Assembly: GCA_029945375.1 (NCBI GenBank)
Contig: CM057057.1
Span: 2,046,001 to 2,110,000 of the forward strand
From: Agaricus subrufescens
Lineage: Eukaryota > Basidiomycota > Agaricomycetes > Agaricales > Agaricaceae
Length of the DNA stretch: 64,000 bases
Direction: 5' to 3'
This document shows, in pieces, positions 11,101 through 22,639 of the stretch. A program made the position numbers and the translations under genes. The number at the start of each line of letters is the position of its first letter. Positions within the stretch are counted from its first letter, which is position 1. The notes under the pieces are model-generated. The model ran no database searches. It worked only from the letters and a program-made list of their open reading frames with translations, and was not told where the DNA came from.

Positions 11101-12099
11101 ATATAGGGCCAGTCTAGGGAAAAGGTTCGACACCAAATTTTCTGCCCAAACGCTGTGCGATTAAATCAAGAGTGGTTTTTCTGTCTCAGTGTATTAAGTG
11201 TTAACCAGGTACCTTACCGAGAGAAGTTCTTGTGTTTGATTGTGAGAAGACCTTCACTGGTCTAATAGAATCGAGATAGTGTCTGTGCTAGCTGGTTCTC
11301 TCTTGCAGTCTGTCTCGAAGTGCAAAGACAGGTCAAGGGTTTATCCAGTTTGTCGAGACATCGCTAGGAAGGACTCACTATCCTTTCTAGACAGTTGTCT
11401 GACCCAATTGTATTGAGGACAGTCATTGTGAGTCTAGCCGCTCGTCGCGAAGGTTTTAAATGAAAGATCTCAAGTCTAATCAAGAGTCGAGGGCTGACCA
11501 CGACCAAGTTATCAAGTATCACTACAACATTCACAATATCACCAAAGTTTTCTACATTCCTGTTCGCAAATCACCTATTTCATCTTAAATTTGATTTATC
11601 TCCCCACGAACCGCATTCGAGACTCAGTGTAAAGCACAAGTCTGGTTGCAATTCAATAATTATATTTCGAGTTACCCCCTTTTTGCTATCTTATCTATAT
11701 TTTTTATATCTACACCGACTCTGTCTCATCAACGGTAAGCGGTCCCTGACCCCCCTGGATCCCCCTGAGCTTGCTCAGACTCTGTTTTGGTGTCAAATTT
11801 TGTTTCACTTTGTTTCCTCTGCTTCACTCTGTTTCTTTCTTTTCATCTCCCTTCTATTATGCATCTCATGATACAGTCATGTAATAGTATAAACTAAGTC
11901 TCAAATCTCTTCACTCTAGCTTCTATCTGTTGCCCAGGGCACCTGTATGGACTCAGTTTGTGGATCAGGGCTTGTTTTTCATTTATTTTTCTTTCACATG
12001 TCGACTGGGGTTTTGTTTTTACCATCTATTTCCTGGCCTCTGACCAGGAGCGCTACACAATTGGGCAGCGCTTAATAAAAGTTGATTAAAAAAAAAAAA
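8101..12099 (+). mobile_element. 5'-truncated, decayed LINE (non-LTR retrotransposon) split by an LTR insertion
   Basis: 8245-8850 encodes the C-terminal part of a LINE reverse transcriptase and its thumb (YLGIFFDQLRTFKDHVKRY, LLYTSCVIPIATYG, LWITGTFRTTPTG), as in fungal LINE polyproteins. After frame changes, 9130-9890 resembles the RNase H and tail region. A Cys/His block continues in shifted frames to about 10.1 kb. The 3' UTR is interrupted by the LTR at 10371-11730 and resumes at 11731, ending in TTAATAAAAGTTGATT and a run of A at 12088-12099, the normal poly(A) end of a LINE. There are no endonuclease or N-terminal RT domains, so it is 5'-truncated and dead. Confidence 0.8.
10371..11730 (+). 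mobile_element. Solo LTR of the second family, inserted in the LINE 3' UTR
   Basis: Begins TGTTATGGCCCCAGCCG, homologous along its whole length to the minus-strand copy at 3116-4461. AACGG occurs directly on both sides (10366-10370 and 11731-11735), a likely 5 bp target duplication. The last bases read CATC or, if one base is shared with the duplication, CATCA, so the 3' end is uncertain by one base. No coding sequence and no second LTR are seen. Confidence 0.7.
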
Positions 12100-12448
12100 C
12101 ATGAAAAAAGAAAAAAAATTTTGTTTGAGCAACCATGTTTCCTTTTTTAGATATGTTTTTCCTTTTTGGGATACGTCTGACAAATTGGGTGCAAGTTCAT
12201 GCCCCCCCAGCATGATTACATGAACCATTTTTAGTTCAAAAATTGGGCTAATTACTGATTACATGAACATAAGGTTGTATTTGTACAGTACTCACACTCA
12301 GACATTGTAGTTGCAAGTCTATGGTTGACAGTTACACTTTACTTGGGAACAATGTAGAAAATAGATATATGATTAAAGTAGAATGGATACTGAAGGTATT
12401 TGTAGTCATGTGTTTCTAATTCTGGGACTGAGATGCACCTATGGGAGC

Positions 12449-14135
12449 CTATGCTGAGAGATACATAGCAACCTCCACATCAATGACAGGAGTATCTTCA
12501 GCTTTATCCACTGCCTTTTGGGCCTGAGGGACATCAAGAGAATTTCTTGCATGTTCTTTAACAAACACAATAAGACTCTCAGGAGAGTGATCACCTTCAT
12601 AATTGATAAAATTGTGAGAACCTGCAGGCTTGAACTTCATAGTAGGTAATCTTAGTACATGGAAGGGGACACTAGGGGGAAACTCATTTTGCAATGTCTC
12701 CATCTTTGTGCTACAGTCAACATGTTCAGCAAAACCTAAAGGCAGTAGGGGAAACAAAAATACTGACATGATGATTTTATCTCAGAAACATGCAAACTTG
12801 TCACCAAGGGAATTCCAAACTGGTTCTAGACACTTGTAAGAGTTGCACCATGAGGAGTAAAATTCAATGAAAACATCTTTAGAATCATCAAATACCACTT
12901 CATTGAAGTTCTTTCCAACTACAATATAAATGTTTTGATCTTGATTTTTCGGGATAGACACACTTCTGAGAGAAGGCTCAAGTTCCCCATTTATGAATTG
13001 ATGGATCCATTGAGAGATAAGTTCAGGAGTAATTTTGTTTGACTGATCAATAGGGTATCTGCAATGTTGAATGTTGTTGATAACAAAGGCAGGCCATGTG
13101 GCCTTGGGAAGATTGATGGTGGGACCATGATGGCTGAATTCTGTTACATCTACCCAAACAAAGTCCAGCTGCAGTTTGACTTCCTGAGCAATGGGACATA
13201 GTGCTTCTAAGAGCTTATCATTACTCTTAGAAGTAGGATCAAGCAATAATTCAGCAAGGGGTTTGCTGCTGGTAAGATAGACACCATGGTTCTCACTATC
13301 AAATCAGTTGATAATGGGTTCCAACAACCCATTGAGCCAGTTGCTTATCTTGCTAACCTTGAGGCCAGAAGCAGGAAGAAGAAATTTGGCATGAGGCTCA
13401 TCAAATGTGCAGTAGGCAACTACAGCAGGAGGCTTGACATCAGTGGCTTCAGCATTGGCTGGGTCTGTTGAAAGACCAAAGATGCAAGAATCATAGTAAC
13501 TTTTGGCAACACTGCTGAAGATACTTGCAGAGTTGGAATGAGATGAAAGAAGGTAAGTGACAACCATGATCTTATTGATCTTCACAAAATCCATGTGGGT
13601 TGCAGGAGTGACCTTGGAAATTGTAGGTAACAATTGTCTCCAAAGAAATGCTAAGCACATATACATCATTGTGTAAGGATAATACTCACTTAGTCATATA
13701 CATAATTAATAATCCCACTAGCCTTGCTGGGGCCAGCATAGTCTGTAGGAGTACTGTTCTTGTATACTTTGAGTGTACTATGAACAACATTAAGTTGGGT
13801 AGAGATGTGGTAATTGAATCAACCTACGGGTAAAGCTGGATATCAAGATTCTGTCAAAGCTCCATTTCCTCATCACAGGAGACTATGGCAAGCTTGATGT
13901 TCTTTTCTTGCAGAACTGCTGCTGCTGTCTGATGATGAGGGGCCAGTATCTTGCTGTGAAAAGACCATGAAATGGTGAACTGAACAAGGACAAGAGGCTC
14001 CTCAGCAACAAAGGCTTGAAAAGATCCAGCAGTCAGATTGATGACATGGGAAGAGTGTGCATCAGCAAGTACTAGTGAAGCCATCGAAGTAGGTAGTAAG
14101 GTGGAAGTTGCCCAGAGTAAATAAGCTAGATGCAT
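12449..14135 (-). pseudogene. Protein disulfide-isomerase (PDI) pseudogene
   Basis: Minus-strand pieces follow PDI domain order: a signal-like N-terminus (MHLAYLLWATSTLLPTSMAS), first thioredoxin fold, b and b' domains, then the second thioredoxin fold and C-terminal segment ending about 12449. Both active sites are destroyed. WCGHCK of the first fold reads WSFHSK (both Cys gone); the second reads WCNSYKC. After EEMEL a TGA replaces the Cys codon expected in this family (13855-13857), and the ORF ends ...EVAMYLSA without an HDEL/KDEL retention signal. Intron-like gaps with GT/AG borders remain, so this is a decayed gene copy, not a retrocopy. A divergent expressed protein is possible but the in-frame stop argues against it. 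Confidence 0.8.
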
Positions 14136-14159
14136 TGTGCAGAGGGGAAGGGACAAAGG

Positions 14160-15840
14160 AGAAGAAACAGGACCACTTGAAGTTCAATACAACATTTTTG
14201 CAGACTTTTTTTCATCCTGCATATCTCCAGAATGTAGGCAGCAGTGGCGACAGGCATGCTATATTTATTACATCATTGATCCAGAGGATGTAATTGCATC
14301 ACTTTGAGGCAATGTGTTGTAACTGACCTCAAGTCAAGGCAAAGTAAGTGTTTGCCCTATGATTATTAATAGGAGTGACTCACAGCTATTCACTCATACC
14401 AGCACTTTTGCTGAGACAGTAGAGCTGTGGATAATGGGCATCTAACAGGTAAATCCAAGCTGTGCGGCATGCCAAGCAAGATAAGGCACCTAGTGTATAA
14501 AGTGTATATCAGACATTATCTCATGGTTTGACATTTCAGCATGGATGTATTCCCACGATCTCTAATGCCAACTGTCACTATTGGCACAGTTGGTATGCAA
14601 AGTTGCTTCAATTTGCAACTCAACTCTGACTACCACCATCTAGATGCCAACTTGTACACGACTAATTTTTGTGCATTATCCAGAGTTATGACAGAAAGCA
14701 CATACAATTACATATAATGCAACCCCTATCACTGCCCTCTTGCCAAACTTTTAAGTTTTGTCTATGAGCCTGGGTCCCTCTCAATTTCTATCTCAATTTT
14801 TTCTCCGGATTCATCAGTATCCACCAATATGAACAAGCCTCAAATGACACCACCTCAGAAGCTGTCAGGTTTTGACCAGGCCAAACCGTGTTTCAATAAT
14901 CCCATAAAAGTTGCATACTTAAACCAACTGAAGCAATTATGAACAGTTGGATAGAAGGTGTGCACTTTATTTCTGCTGTTGGTATTTGCCCATGTCATTA
15001 AGCTCAATGTTTTTGAATGGAATTTGGCAGGGTTCAATCCACAAACTTACACCCGAAATATTTCTCATGGTGGGCAAGATATTAATGAAAGGTTTCAGAC
15101 TCGACATAGTTGACCAGAATGCAACACTTGTTTGGCCTGTAAACTCTGAATTCGAGTTTGCTCAATTTTCTACTCCCATTGAGCCTGGAGACAAGACTAA
15201 AGATATACGTGGATCAATATGAAGTCTGGATCGATGATGGTCCTGGTGATCGTTATCTTGGAGAGCCACACATATGCTGACTAGGGGTCTATAGGTGGCA
15301 TATTCTCGGGTCTGTAAACCAAAAGTCCTCATTTCGGACATTCTACTACTCTATCATGCACACTATGTTACTGAGTGTTTCAACTTCCCCTATCATCATT
15401 TCAAACATGATTTTACTTATCCTGAGTCTCTTTCTGGTTTTATTATAGTGGAAACCTACAGTATGGTGTTGTGGACACTAAGTTGAATGGAGACTCCCCT
15501 TAACGAGCAGTATGCTACACAGGACGTCCTTCATATTATTTATAAGCACTGTGTTTACATCTCCTCCGGGTGCCGGGTACGTGTTCCCAATGATAAATAT
15601 ATAAGACTATGGCCATGTGAGCGGGGGAGTGGAAAGGCCTGGAGGGATAGTTGTCTCCAGGTCTCCAGGCAGTAAGAGCAAGGTTGGAACAGCATCGGGT
15701 TGCCCAAGAACGAGGGGCACCGCCCAGCCGATGCGCTCCAAACTGAGGCTCACCCCCAAGAGCAGTGGCAAAAGTGGTTAGTTATTGAGGTTTCTTATGT
15801 ATATATGGACTATCGGTAGTGCAAATCATTTACTAGTCAA
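14160..15840. other. Intergenic stretch without a recognisable gene
   Basis: Only ORFs of 60-90 codons with no recognisable similarity. Sequence is AT-rich until about 15500, then a more GC-rich patch (15560-15780) that I cannot assign. Confidence 0.5.
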
Positions 15841-16245
15841 CACATGGCATAACATACAAAATATATTCATGAATGGCACATAAGCCACTGCATGGTGTAA
15901 CGTGCGATATATATCAGTCAATGGCACATAAGCCAATGCATGGCGTAACATGCAATATATATTTGATGGCATATAGACCAATGCACAGCGTAATGTGCGG
16001 TTTGTATATTCAAGTGGCACATAAGCCAGGGCACAACGTAATGTCCAATATATGATTTAAATGGCTTATAAGCCAACACACGGCGTAACATGCAATTTGG
16101 GAGTTAAATGGCACATATGCCAACGCACGGCATAACGTGCAATTTTGGAGTTAGATGGCACGTAAACCAACACACAGCGTAACGTGCAATTTGTATATTC
16201 GAGTGGCTCGAAAGCCAACACATGGCGTAACATGCAATTTTAGAC
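15841..16245. repeat. Minisatellite, about seven or eight degenerate units of roughly 55 bp
   Basis: The core ATGGCACATAAGCCAA followed by CGCATGGCGTAACATGCAAT recurs along the stretch with substitutions and small length changes in the AT-rich spacer. Short ORFs on both strands here are only the translated repeat and are not proposed as genes. Confidence 0.85.
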
Positions 16246-16894
16246 TTAAATACATGATGGGACACCGTCATCTGGTCCGGAAAACATCCTCGAGTCAATG
16301 TCTTGGGCATTCTGTCATGTTCCGGAGTGAGCGATTGGCGACATTGACGATAGATAAGTTTTGTAAGACTGTGTCGTGGCGGTCGTGGTGTCCTAGCTGT
16401 TGAGCATGTGGGGCAGAGGAGGGAGTTTGACAAGTCGGTGAATCAAGAGGGGGAGATGTTCGTGGTGGGCATTCGAAATTAAGAAGGGATTTGCGTAGCG
16501 CTTGTTGTCCGTCGTCAGGCAGTTGCAGGTTCCTCACAAGTCCCATGAGCTGTGGATTCAGCAACCCAGGTCGCTGGGGGAAGAAAGCATTGATTTTGTG
16601 GCATCCTGCGAGAGAGTTGTGTCCAGAAAGTAAAGGAATCGCGAGCAGGTAGCGGTGCCGTCCACTCAGCACAGGGAGGAGAGAGATGAAGATTATATCA
16701 AGGGTCACTATATTATTATGATTCCATCTTTCACACGGGCTGCCCTTCCGAAACAACACACCGCGCTCGTTCCTCGCACGGTGTTCCATTTTTTTGATGC
16801 CATCAATTATTTATTTTCTTCTCTCGCCATCTCTACCAGGTGAGGATCAAGCTTGTCCCCCTCCTGATGTTGCCTCATATCTCAAGAGTACTGC

Positions 16895-19251
16895 ATGATT
16901 AGTGCTGTAGCGGCTCGTAAAGCAGCTCAAGTTACCTTACAAGCACAAGTAGGGACTATTCTCGATGTTCCGCCATCACCAGACGAACAACCACCACCGA
17001 CCCTGTCCCCTAACTTGCCACAAAAACGGAAGCAGGCCCCTTCCCACAACCCAAAGTCATCATCTACAACAAAACGACAGCGTAGAAGTGGGAAAAATGC
17101 ACACAACCTCAAGTCAGATGAATTCCTATCTCAAAACGATGTTATAGTCATCGAATCTGATGACGATGACGATGGACAGTCAATCCCTTCGGATGAGTCT
17201 ATGGACGATTCTGAAATCGAAATCCTTCCCGCTCCTCCACCATTATTACCCAAGGATCGCGATTGGTCGCCGAGTATGCCGCTGGATGATTCGTCATCTA
17301 ATGATGAAGCGGTCATCGACACGTCTGAGTTGATCGACTTCCCGTCACGAATCTCACGGCCAGCTGTGCCAGAGGTTGGAAAAACCCTGTCGACGCTTGT
17401 ACCCGCCCCTGACAAGAACGTTTACCATCTTCCGGCCGCTGATCTCGCAGGTTCTGCAATATCAGGAGAGAAGGGAACGATCGTTGTTTTGGAGCAAGGG
17501 GAGAGCTTGTGTTTCCTCGGGACGTGTAGACTTACACTTCTCAAGGGTACCATTTCGCTGAATGGCGTGTATTTGCAACCTTCTTTACTTCCACACCGCA
17601 TATTCTCACCCCGCTCGTCCCCCCTTGTTATGATTGAAGGCAGCTCAGGGACAAAAAGCGTAATCGATGTATCGAACCTACCCTCTCGCCTTCATTTTCA
17701 TGAACAATCGAAATCTGCTCTCGTATTTCTTCAAGAGTTGCCGACCGCTGTAGAAGATTTGGGTAGAATTTGCCGGACCTTTGAAGGTGTCTATGAACCC
17801 TATGGACAGCAGGACCATCCAATATCATCTCCTTTCCAACTATCCGGCATCCATATGGTACGCTACTTGGTCTCATTTCATCTCTCCTTCTGATTCTGTC
17901 TATTCAGGTTACTAAGTCAACTCGTGATCTCGTTCCGTTCGCTATGCCGTCTACATGGTCCGAGTCTCTGTCAACATTCTCCAAATGTCCTCCATCGAAT
18001 TCCTCCTCTCGAACAAGCCCCACGTATCTCGTGAAAGGGCCTAAGAAATGTGGCAAATCTACATTTGCACGCACGCTTCTCAACACATTGCTCACTCGTT
18101 ACGCACGCGTCGCATATCTGGAGTGTGACCTAGGTCAATCGGAGTTCACGCCTTCTGGGATGGTTGCGCTCAATGTTCTTTCGAACCCCGTATTCGGCCC
18201 GGCGTACACACACCTCACTATTCCTGTCCGCTCACACTTCATCGGTTCTACTACACCGAAAGGGTCCCCGGCTGCATATTTGGTTGGTATCAGGAATCTG
18301 CTCGAGTTTTGGAGAATCGATATAGCCAGTGCATTTGTTGGCGATGATGACCCCGATGGAAGGATCATTGATACAGTTCCACTTATTGTGAACACCATGG
18401 GTTGGACTAAGGGTCTCGGCGCTGACCTGATGCAACAAATAGAGACAATGGTTGAACCGAGTGAAACATTCGAGTTCCAGAGCGACGAATCTGGCTTTTC
18501 GTACGGCAGCCACAAACAAGCTCCCGGCGAACGATCCCCACGAATTTTGGAACCAGCCCCGTCCCCGTCCCCAATGTCGTCGACAAGCTTCACACCCGCT
18601 GACCACCGCACGATATCAATCTTGTCCTATTTTCACGCTAACTTTCCCTCGGCACAACGAACAAACAACAACCAGAATATTTACCATCATTCATCAATCC
18701 AGTCGTGGGAGGTTTCACTTCCGTTATGTGCTATCCCTCCCTATGAGATTGATGTTGGTGTGGCATTCGATCAGATCTTGCTTACTGGTCCTGGCAGTGA
18801 AGACGTTGTATCCGAGGAAGTAGAGAAAGTACTGAATGGCGCGATGGTCGGATTCGTCCAACTCGATCACCAGAGAAAAGAAGGCAAACTTACAGGCATC
18901 CCTTACACTCAAACTCGCCCTCCACCCCCGCCCTCCGAGTCATCATGCGTCGGTTTGGGATTTATTCGTGGAATCTCGACTTCATCTGTGCCTACTAGCG
19001 AGTCTAATGTAATTTTACATGTCTTGACGCCTATCCCACCTCCTCTTCTTGCAAATGCTCGAATACTGGTCAAGGGAGAGATGGAATTACCGATATGGGG
19101 TATGCTTGACTTTCGAGATCTGGATGAAGGAGTGACTGGTATTGAGAGAGGTCGAGTACCGTATTTGCAATGGGGCAGGGTACCTGAGGGTGTTGTTGGC
19201 GGTGACAGGAGGCGGGTCAGGAGAAACTTGATGAGGAGAGGGCAGGCCTAG
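16895..19251 (+). CDS. GRC3: Polynucleotide 5'-hydroxyl kinase GRC3, 768 aa
   Basis: Two exons, 16895-17857 and 17908-19251, joined over a 50 bp GT/AG intron in phase 0. The N-terminal ~190 residues are low-complexity and acidic (SDDDDDG..SDES), with basic clusters that could be nuclear signals. A beta-rich N-domain follows. The P-loop GPKKCGKST opens exon 2, then the YLECDLGQSEFTPSGMVAL block typical of Clp1/Grc3 kinases and a C-terminal domain ending VRRNLMRRGQA. In yeast GRC3 phosphorylates the 5' end of the ITS2 cleavage product with the nuclease Las1 during 25S rRNA maturation and acts in the nucleolus. Length is ordinary for fungal GRC3. Two broken partial copies lie at 22.6-24.2 kb and 29.9-30.2 kb; this is the only intact one. 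Confidence 0.93.
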
Positions 19252-20590
19252 GCTGTGCCGGTGTTCATCGAGTTTGTTACCGTCTTCATCGGGTCAAGAA
19301 TAATGTTTCGTGGAATTTTGTATGGGAAATATAGATTATCGTGAGTCAGATGTTGGAAGTTCGGCTTCGGCCTTGTCGATTGAGGAAGTGGTTTGTATGT
19401 GTCTCGTCGGGCAGATAATTAGGGAATTTGCTGTCACCGATGCCCCGATGCACATTTGCCTCGCTCTAATTAGTCGATGGTGGGAGTTTCAAGATCTTAC
19501 CTCATGGTACATGAGCTCCTGAGGAAAAAGTTCGCGAACGAACACTTTTCAAACTCAACAAATCGAATAAACCGCGTAGTGGCTATCCTAAGTTGCCTGG
19601 CTAATCAGCCTTACGAGGAGGAAGCGGAAGATGACATTCACCTTCCACCTGATTTCATAATGATATGTTTTCTCAACCGCGTGGACGATGACGGCTATTT
19701 CTTCGGCACGCAGCCTTCGTGACTAAGTTTAGCGTAAGGTCGCAATTACAGTATTGCTCATACTTCCTTTCTAGATTCAAGCTGAGTTAACTTGCGCCTC
19801 TTATAGCACAGCCCTCCCACAGCATAATCAGTATTGCGAGGGAGTTTTACATCAACTGTTCGCACCCAAGGCTTCTCTTGATCAGACAGATCCTTCGGCG
19901 TTCTGATGGACTAATGATACACTGCTTGCTGTTTTTTGGGACGATCTATTTTTTCAATACTATTAACCACGCACTGAGAACTTCAACTATCCCACATGGC
20001 GATTTCGATCTCAGCTTCAAGACCACCGATCGAACAGAAATTTAAGGCACGATGCAAAACCCCAACTTACTATTATCTTGCCGTCGACGGGTCTGAGTAC
20101 TGTCGTCGTCATCAACACGGAAAGGCAGGCTACCACGTTGGTTTCCCCAATCATCTGTGTGGACTGGCAGTTGAGTGGAGCTATTTTTTGATCGAATCAG
20201 CGCCGTCACTTCAAAACCCACTAGCTGTTGATTGCAATTGAAAGAGAAATGTCTCTTTTTATAGACACGTTTCCCAATTGTCTCTGCTAATCAAAACATC
20301 TTTGCGGTTTCTCTAATTTTTAAAACCGCAACCGGTGGTTTTGAAACCGCGATCTGGTCCACTGTTTGCATATCCTTGAGGTCTCAATACCATGATCGCC
20401 AAACTTCTCGAGACATTACAACGCTGCAACCGGGTGCGGTACGAACTCAACTAATGAAACCCATCACGCATCATTGAAAGTGATACGTGACTATAGGGGT
20501 GTGCTCTGGTATCATTTCATCAACGTGGAGCGGGAGAGTGATCCCTTATATCGGAGAATACCTGATGACAACTCTATTTTTCTCTCATTC
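19252..20590. other. Spacer between GRC3 and DUF6533 gene 1; one doubtful small ORF
   Basis: Contains an 81-codon ORF at 19996-20241 with clustered Cys/His (CRRHQHGK). A diverged copy of this segment at about 24055-24230 does not keep the frame, so coding status is doubtful. The spacer is part of the duplicated cassette. Confidence 0.4.
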
Positions 20591-20593
20591 TAC

Positions 20594-20600
20594 TATAAAT
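20594..20600 (+). promoter_or_regulatory. TATA box of DUF6533 gene 1
   Basis: CTATAAATGCA lies 46 bp upstream of the ATG. The same motif stands 44-49 bp upstream of the start codons of copies 2 and 3 within otherwise diverged sequence, which supports function. Confidence 0.6.
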
Positions 20601-20645
20601 GCAATATTTCAGAGTAACCATCTCATACAACATCCCATCAATAGG

Positions 20646-22249
20646 ATGGCTTCTACTACAGGCCTCTCGGTGGCTGAGGGACTCTCGAAAATTCAAGCAT
20701 CGAGGAGCTTCGCTGTATGTGATATTCCAACCTTTTTTCCGTTGTCTTTTTCGATGTCGCTCACAGTGACGATCTTGTAGTATGTTGATAGTAGGTCGCA
20801 TTATACGATGACGTTAGAAATGTGTCTCACTAATGTTTGAATGCCAGCGGCCGGCCTCACAATCATAGTCTGTACATATGACCATCTGGCTAACCGATTT
20901 AAATCTAAACCGTTCCCCCAGTTGTTTGACTGGCTCCTGAATATAGACTCCGAGATTAACCTCATCTGGAGGGCCAAAGGGGTAACAATGAAAACTGTCT
21001 ATCTCTTTTCACGTTATGTGCCAATGGTTTACAGTACCACATTTCTACTGTGTAAGTCTTGCTACGTATTGAGTTTTTGAACGGCCGTAATACTCCAATC
21101 CAGATGCCATTGGCAAGTATACTGAATCAGAATGCGTTACATTATACAAGATTGAAGGAGGTACGCCACCGTATTGTGTCTACTACTACTATTGTCTGAC
21201 TTTGACTAGCATCGTTCTTGATCACTGGTCTATGCGCCGATTGTAGGTTTGAGATATTGATAGTGGCTATGCCTCGTGTGACCTGACAGGCAATGTTAGT
21301 GGTACTAACGATTCAAACATGGGCCGTCTGGGCCAAAGGAAAGTATATGATGTACTTTCTAGGTGTACTGTTTAGCCTACAAGTTTTCTTGACTATCGGA
21401 TTCTATGTGGCATCACTAAAGTTTACGCACAGTAAGTCTGTTTGAGCAAAGATTTTATGCGTTCTAATTTCTCCTCTTTTAGATCTTGCCATTCCGAAAC
21501 CTTTGTATGGATGCTACCAGACATATGATAGTGGATTTTTACCAGCTATACTAGTCGTTCATACCATCTTTGATACAGGTGAGTCTATCAAGTCTTTGAA
21601 GATCTTAGCACGTTTTGAATTGTGACGGTAGTCATTCTTGTTTTAATGCTTATCCGGGGGGCTTCACTCTGTGAGTACAATCAGAATTGTGACCGTCAAA
21701 AATAATCAGTGTGTTCCAAACAGACTGGTGGGGAAAAGATTCAAGAATTTTCCGGACAATGTACAGTGATGGTCGGTACTTTTTTTCTGGCGTTTCTCAT
21801 CACGCTTACACGACTCCACGAAGGGATAAGCTTTTATGTATATAACACCGGTAAATCATTAGTTGTTATCTGTCTCATAAATCAGTCATAACGCCAACCT
21901 CTCGGACTTCCTAAATCTCACAGCTCTCTCCATTGCGAATGTTATCCTGTTGTTTAGCAAGGTAGCTACGTTCTATAATATGTTGACCTCATCACTGAGA
22001 TGCATTCTTTGCAGAGCGACAACAACACATTAATGCTGATGTAAGTGGAAATACTTAGTGTAGAGCAAACCCTATACTAACTTTCTTCGTTGAAGGATGG
22101 AAGGAGCGCTCAGTCCTGTTCTGGCCTGTAGAGTAGTGTTACACATACGAAGAAAATACGCTCAGATGCACATGAAGGCGTTACCCACGGCAAACAGTGG
22201 TCGGATAGGAACTATACACGTCCAGAGAAGTATTGTTGAAAGAACATAA
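20646..22249 (+). CDS. DUF6533-type multi-pass membrane protein, copy 1, 291 aa, 14 exons
   Basis: Exons: 20646-20714, 20781-20790, 20848-20867, 20922-21051, 21104-21160, 21210-21242, 21300-21431, 21483-21578, 21632-21670, 21724-21775, 21831-21850, 21924-21961, 22015-22040, 22096-22249. All introns are GT/AG and the frame stays open. The N-terminus carries the DUF6533 pattern (LTIILFDWLLNIDSEINLIW, then VYLFSRYVPMVY). Further hydrophobic segments follow: LVLTIQTWAVWAKGKY, the loop YGCYQTYDSGF, a YSDGRFY motif, and a final SPVLACRVVLHIRRKY. About seven membrane spans are likely. DUF6533 proteins are an agaricomycete family of unknown role. Copies 3 and 4 share exactly this exon structure, including 10 nt and 20 nt exons. 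Confidence 0.82.
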
Positions 22250-22639
22250 TGGTTATGAGTATACGTACGATTCGACGATTTGACAATATGGTTAGAACTT
22301 CTAATCTGCAATTTCTATCTGTAAAATAAAACTGTAACACCAAGGCAAAAATTTGTCGCGAAAATACTCTGAGAGACGCTCTCCAGGCCCTGCGTTCGAT
22401 TCGCAGCCCACGCACTTTGCTACTTTCGCCCTTATCTTCGGAGACGGCCGACTGAGGCTTAGTCACGCTGTGCCTATCGTCCTACAGGGAAGCCGTGGTG
22501 TAAAAGACGACGCAGGCAGCCGTATTCATGCAGTGCGGCCCTGGTGGGAACGAGGGCCTGGGAGGATGCCCCACCCGTCCCTAGATTGAACCCATTAAAG
22601 CTAACCACCCATGACGTAAAAGCGAATACCGGTGCTCCC

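Noticed and set aside
15826..16055. Short repetitive ORFs on both strands (AYVPF, MAHKPMH repeats)
   Set aside because: They are the translated minisatellite.
22390..22406. tRNA-like TPsiC arm (CTGCG-TTCGATT-CGCAG)
   Set aside because: The arm is perfect, but no acceptor stem, D arm or anticodon arm can be formed with the 70-90 bp upstream.
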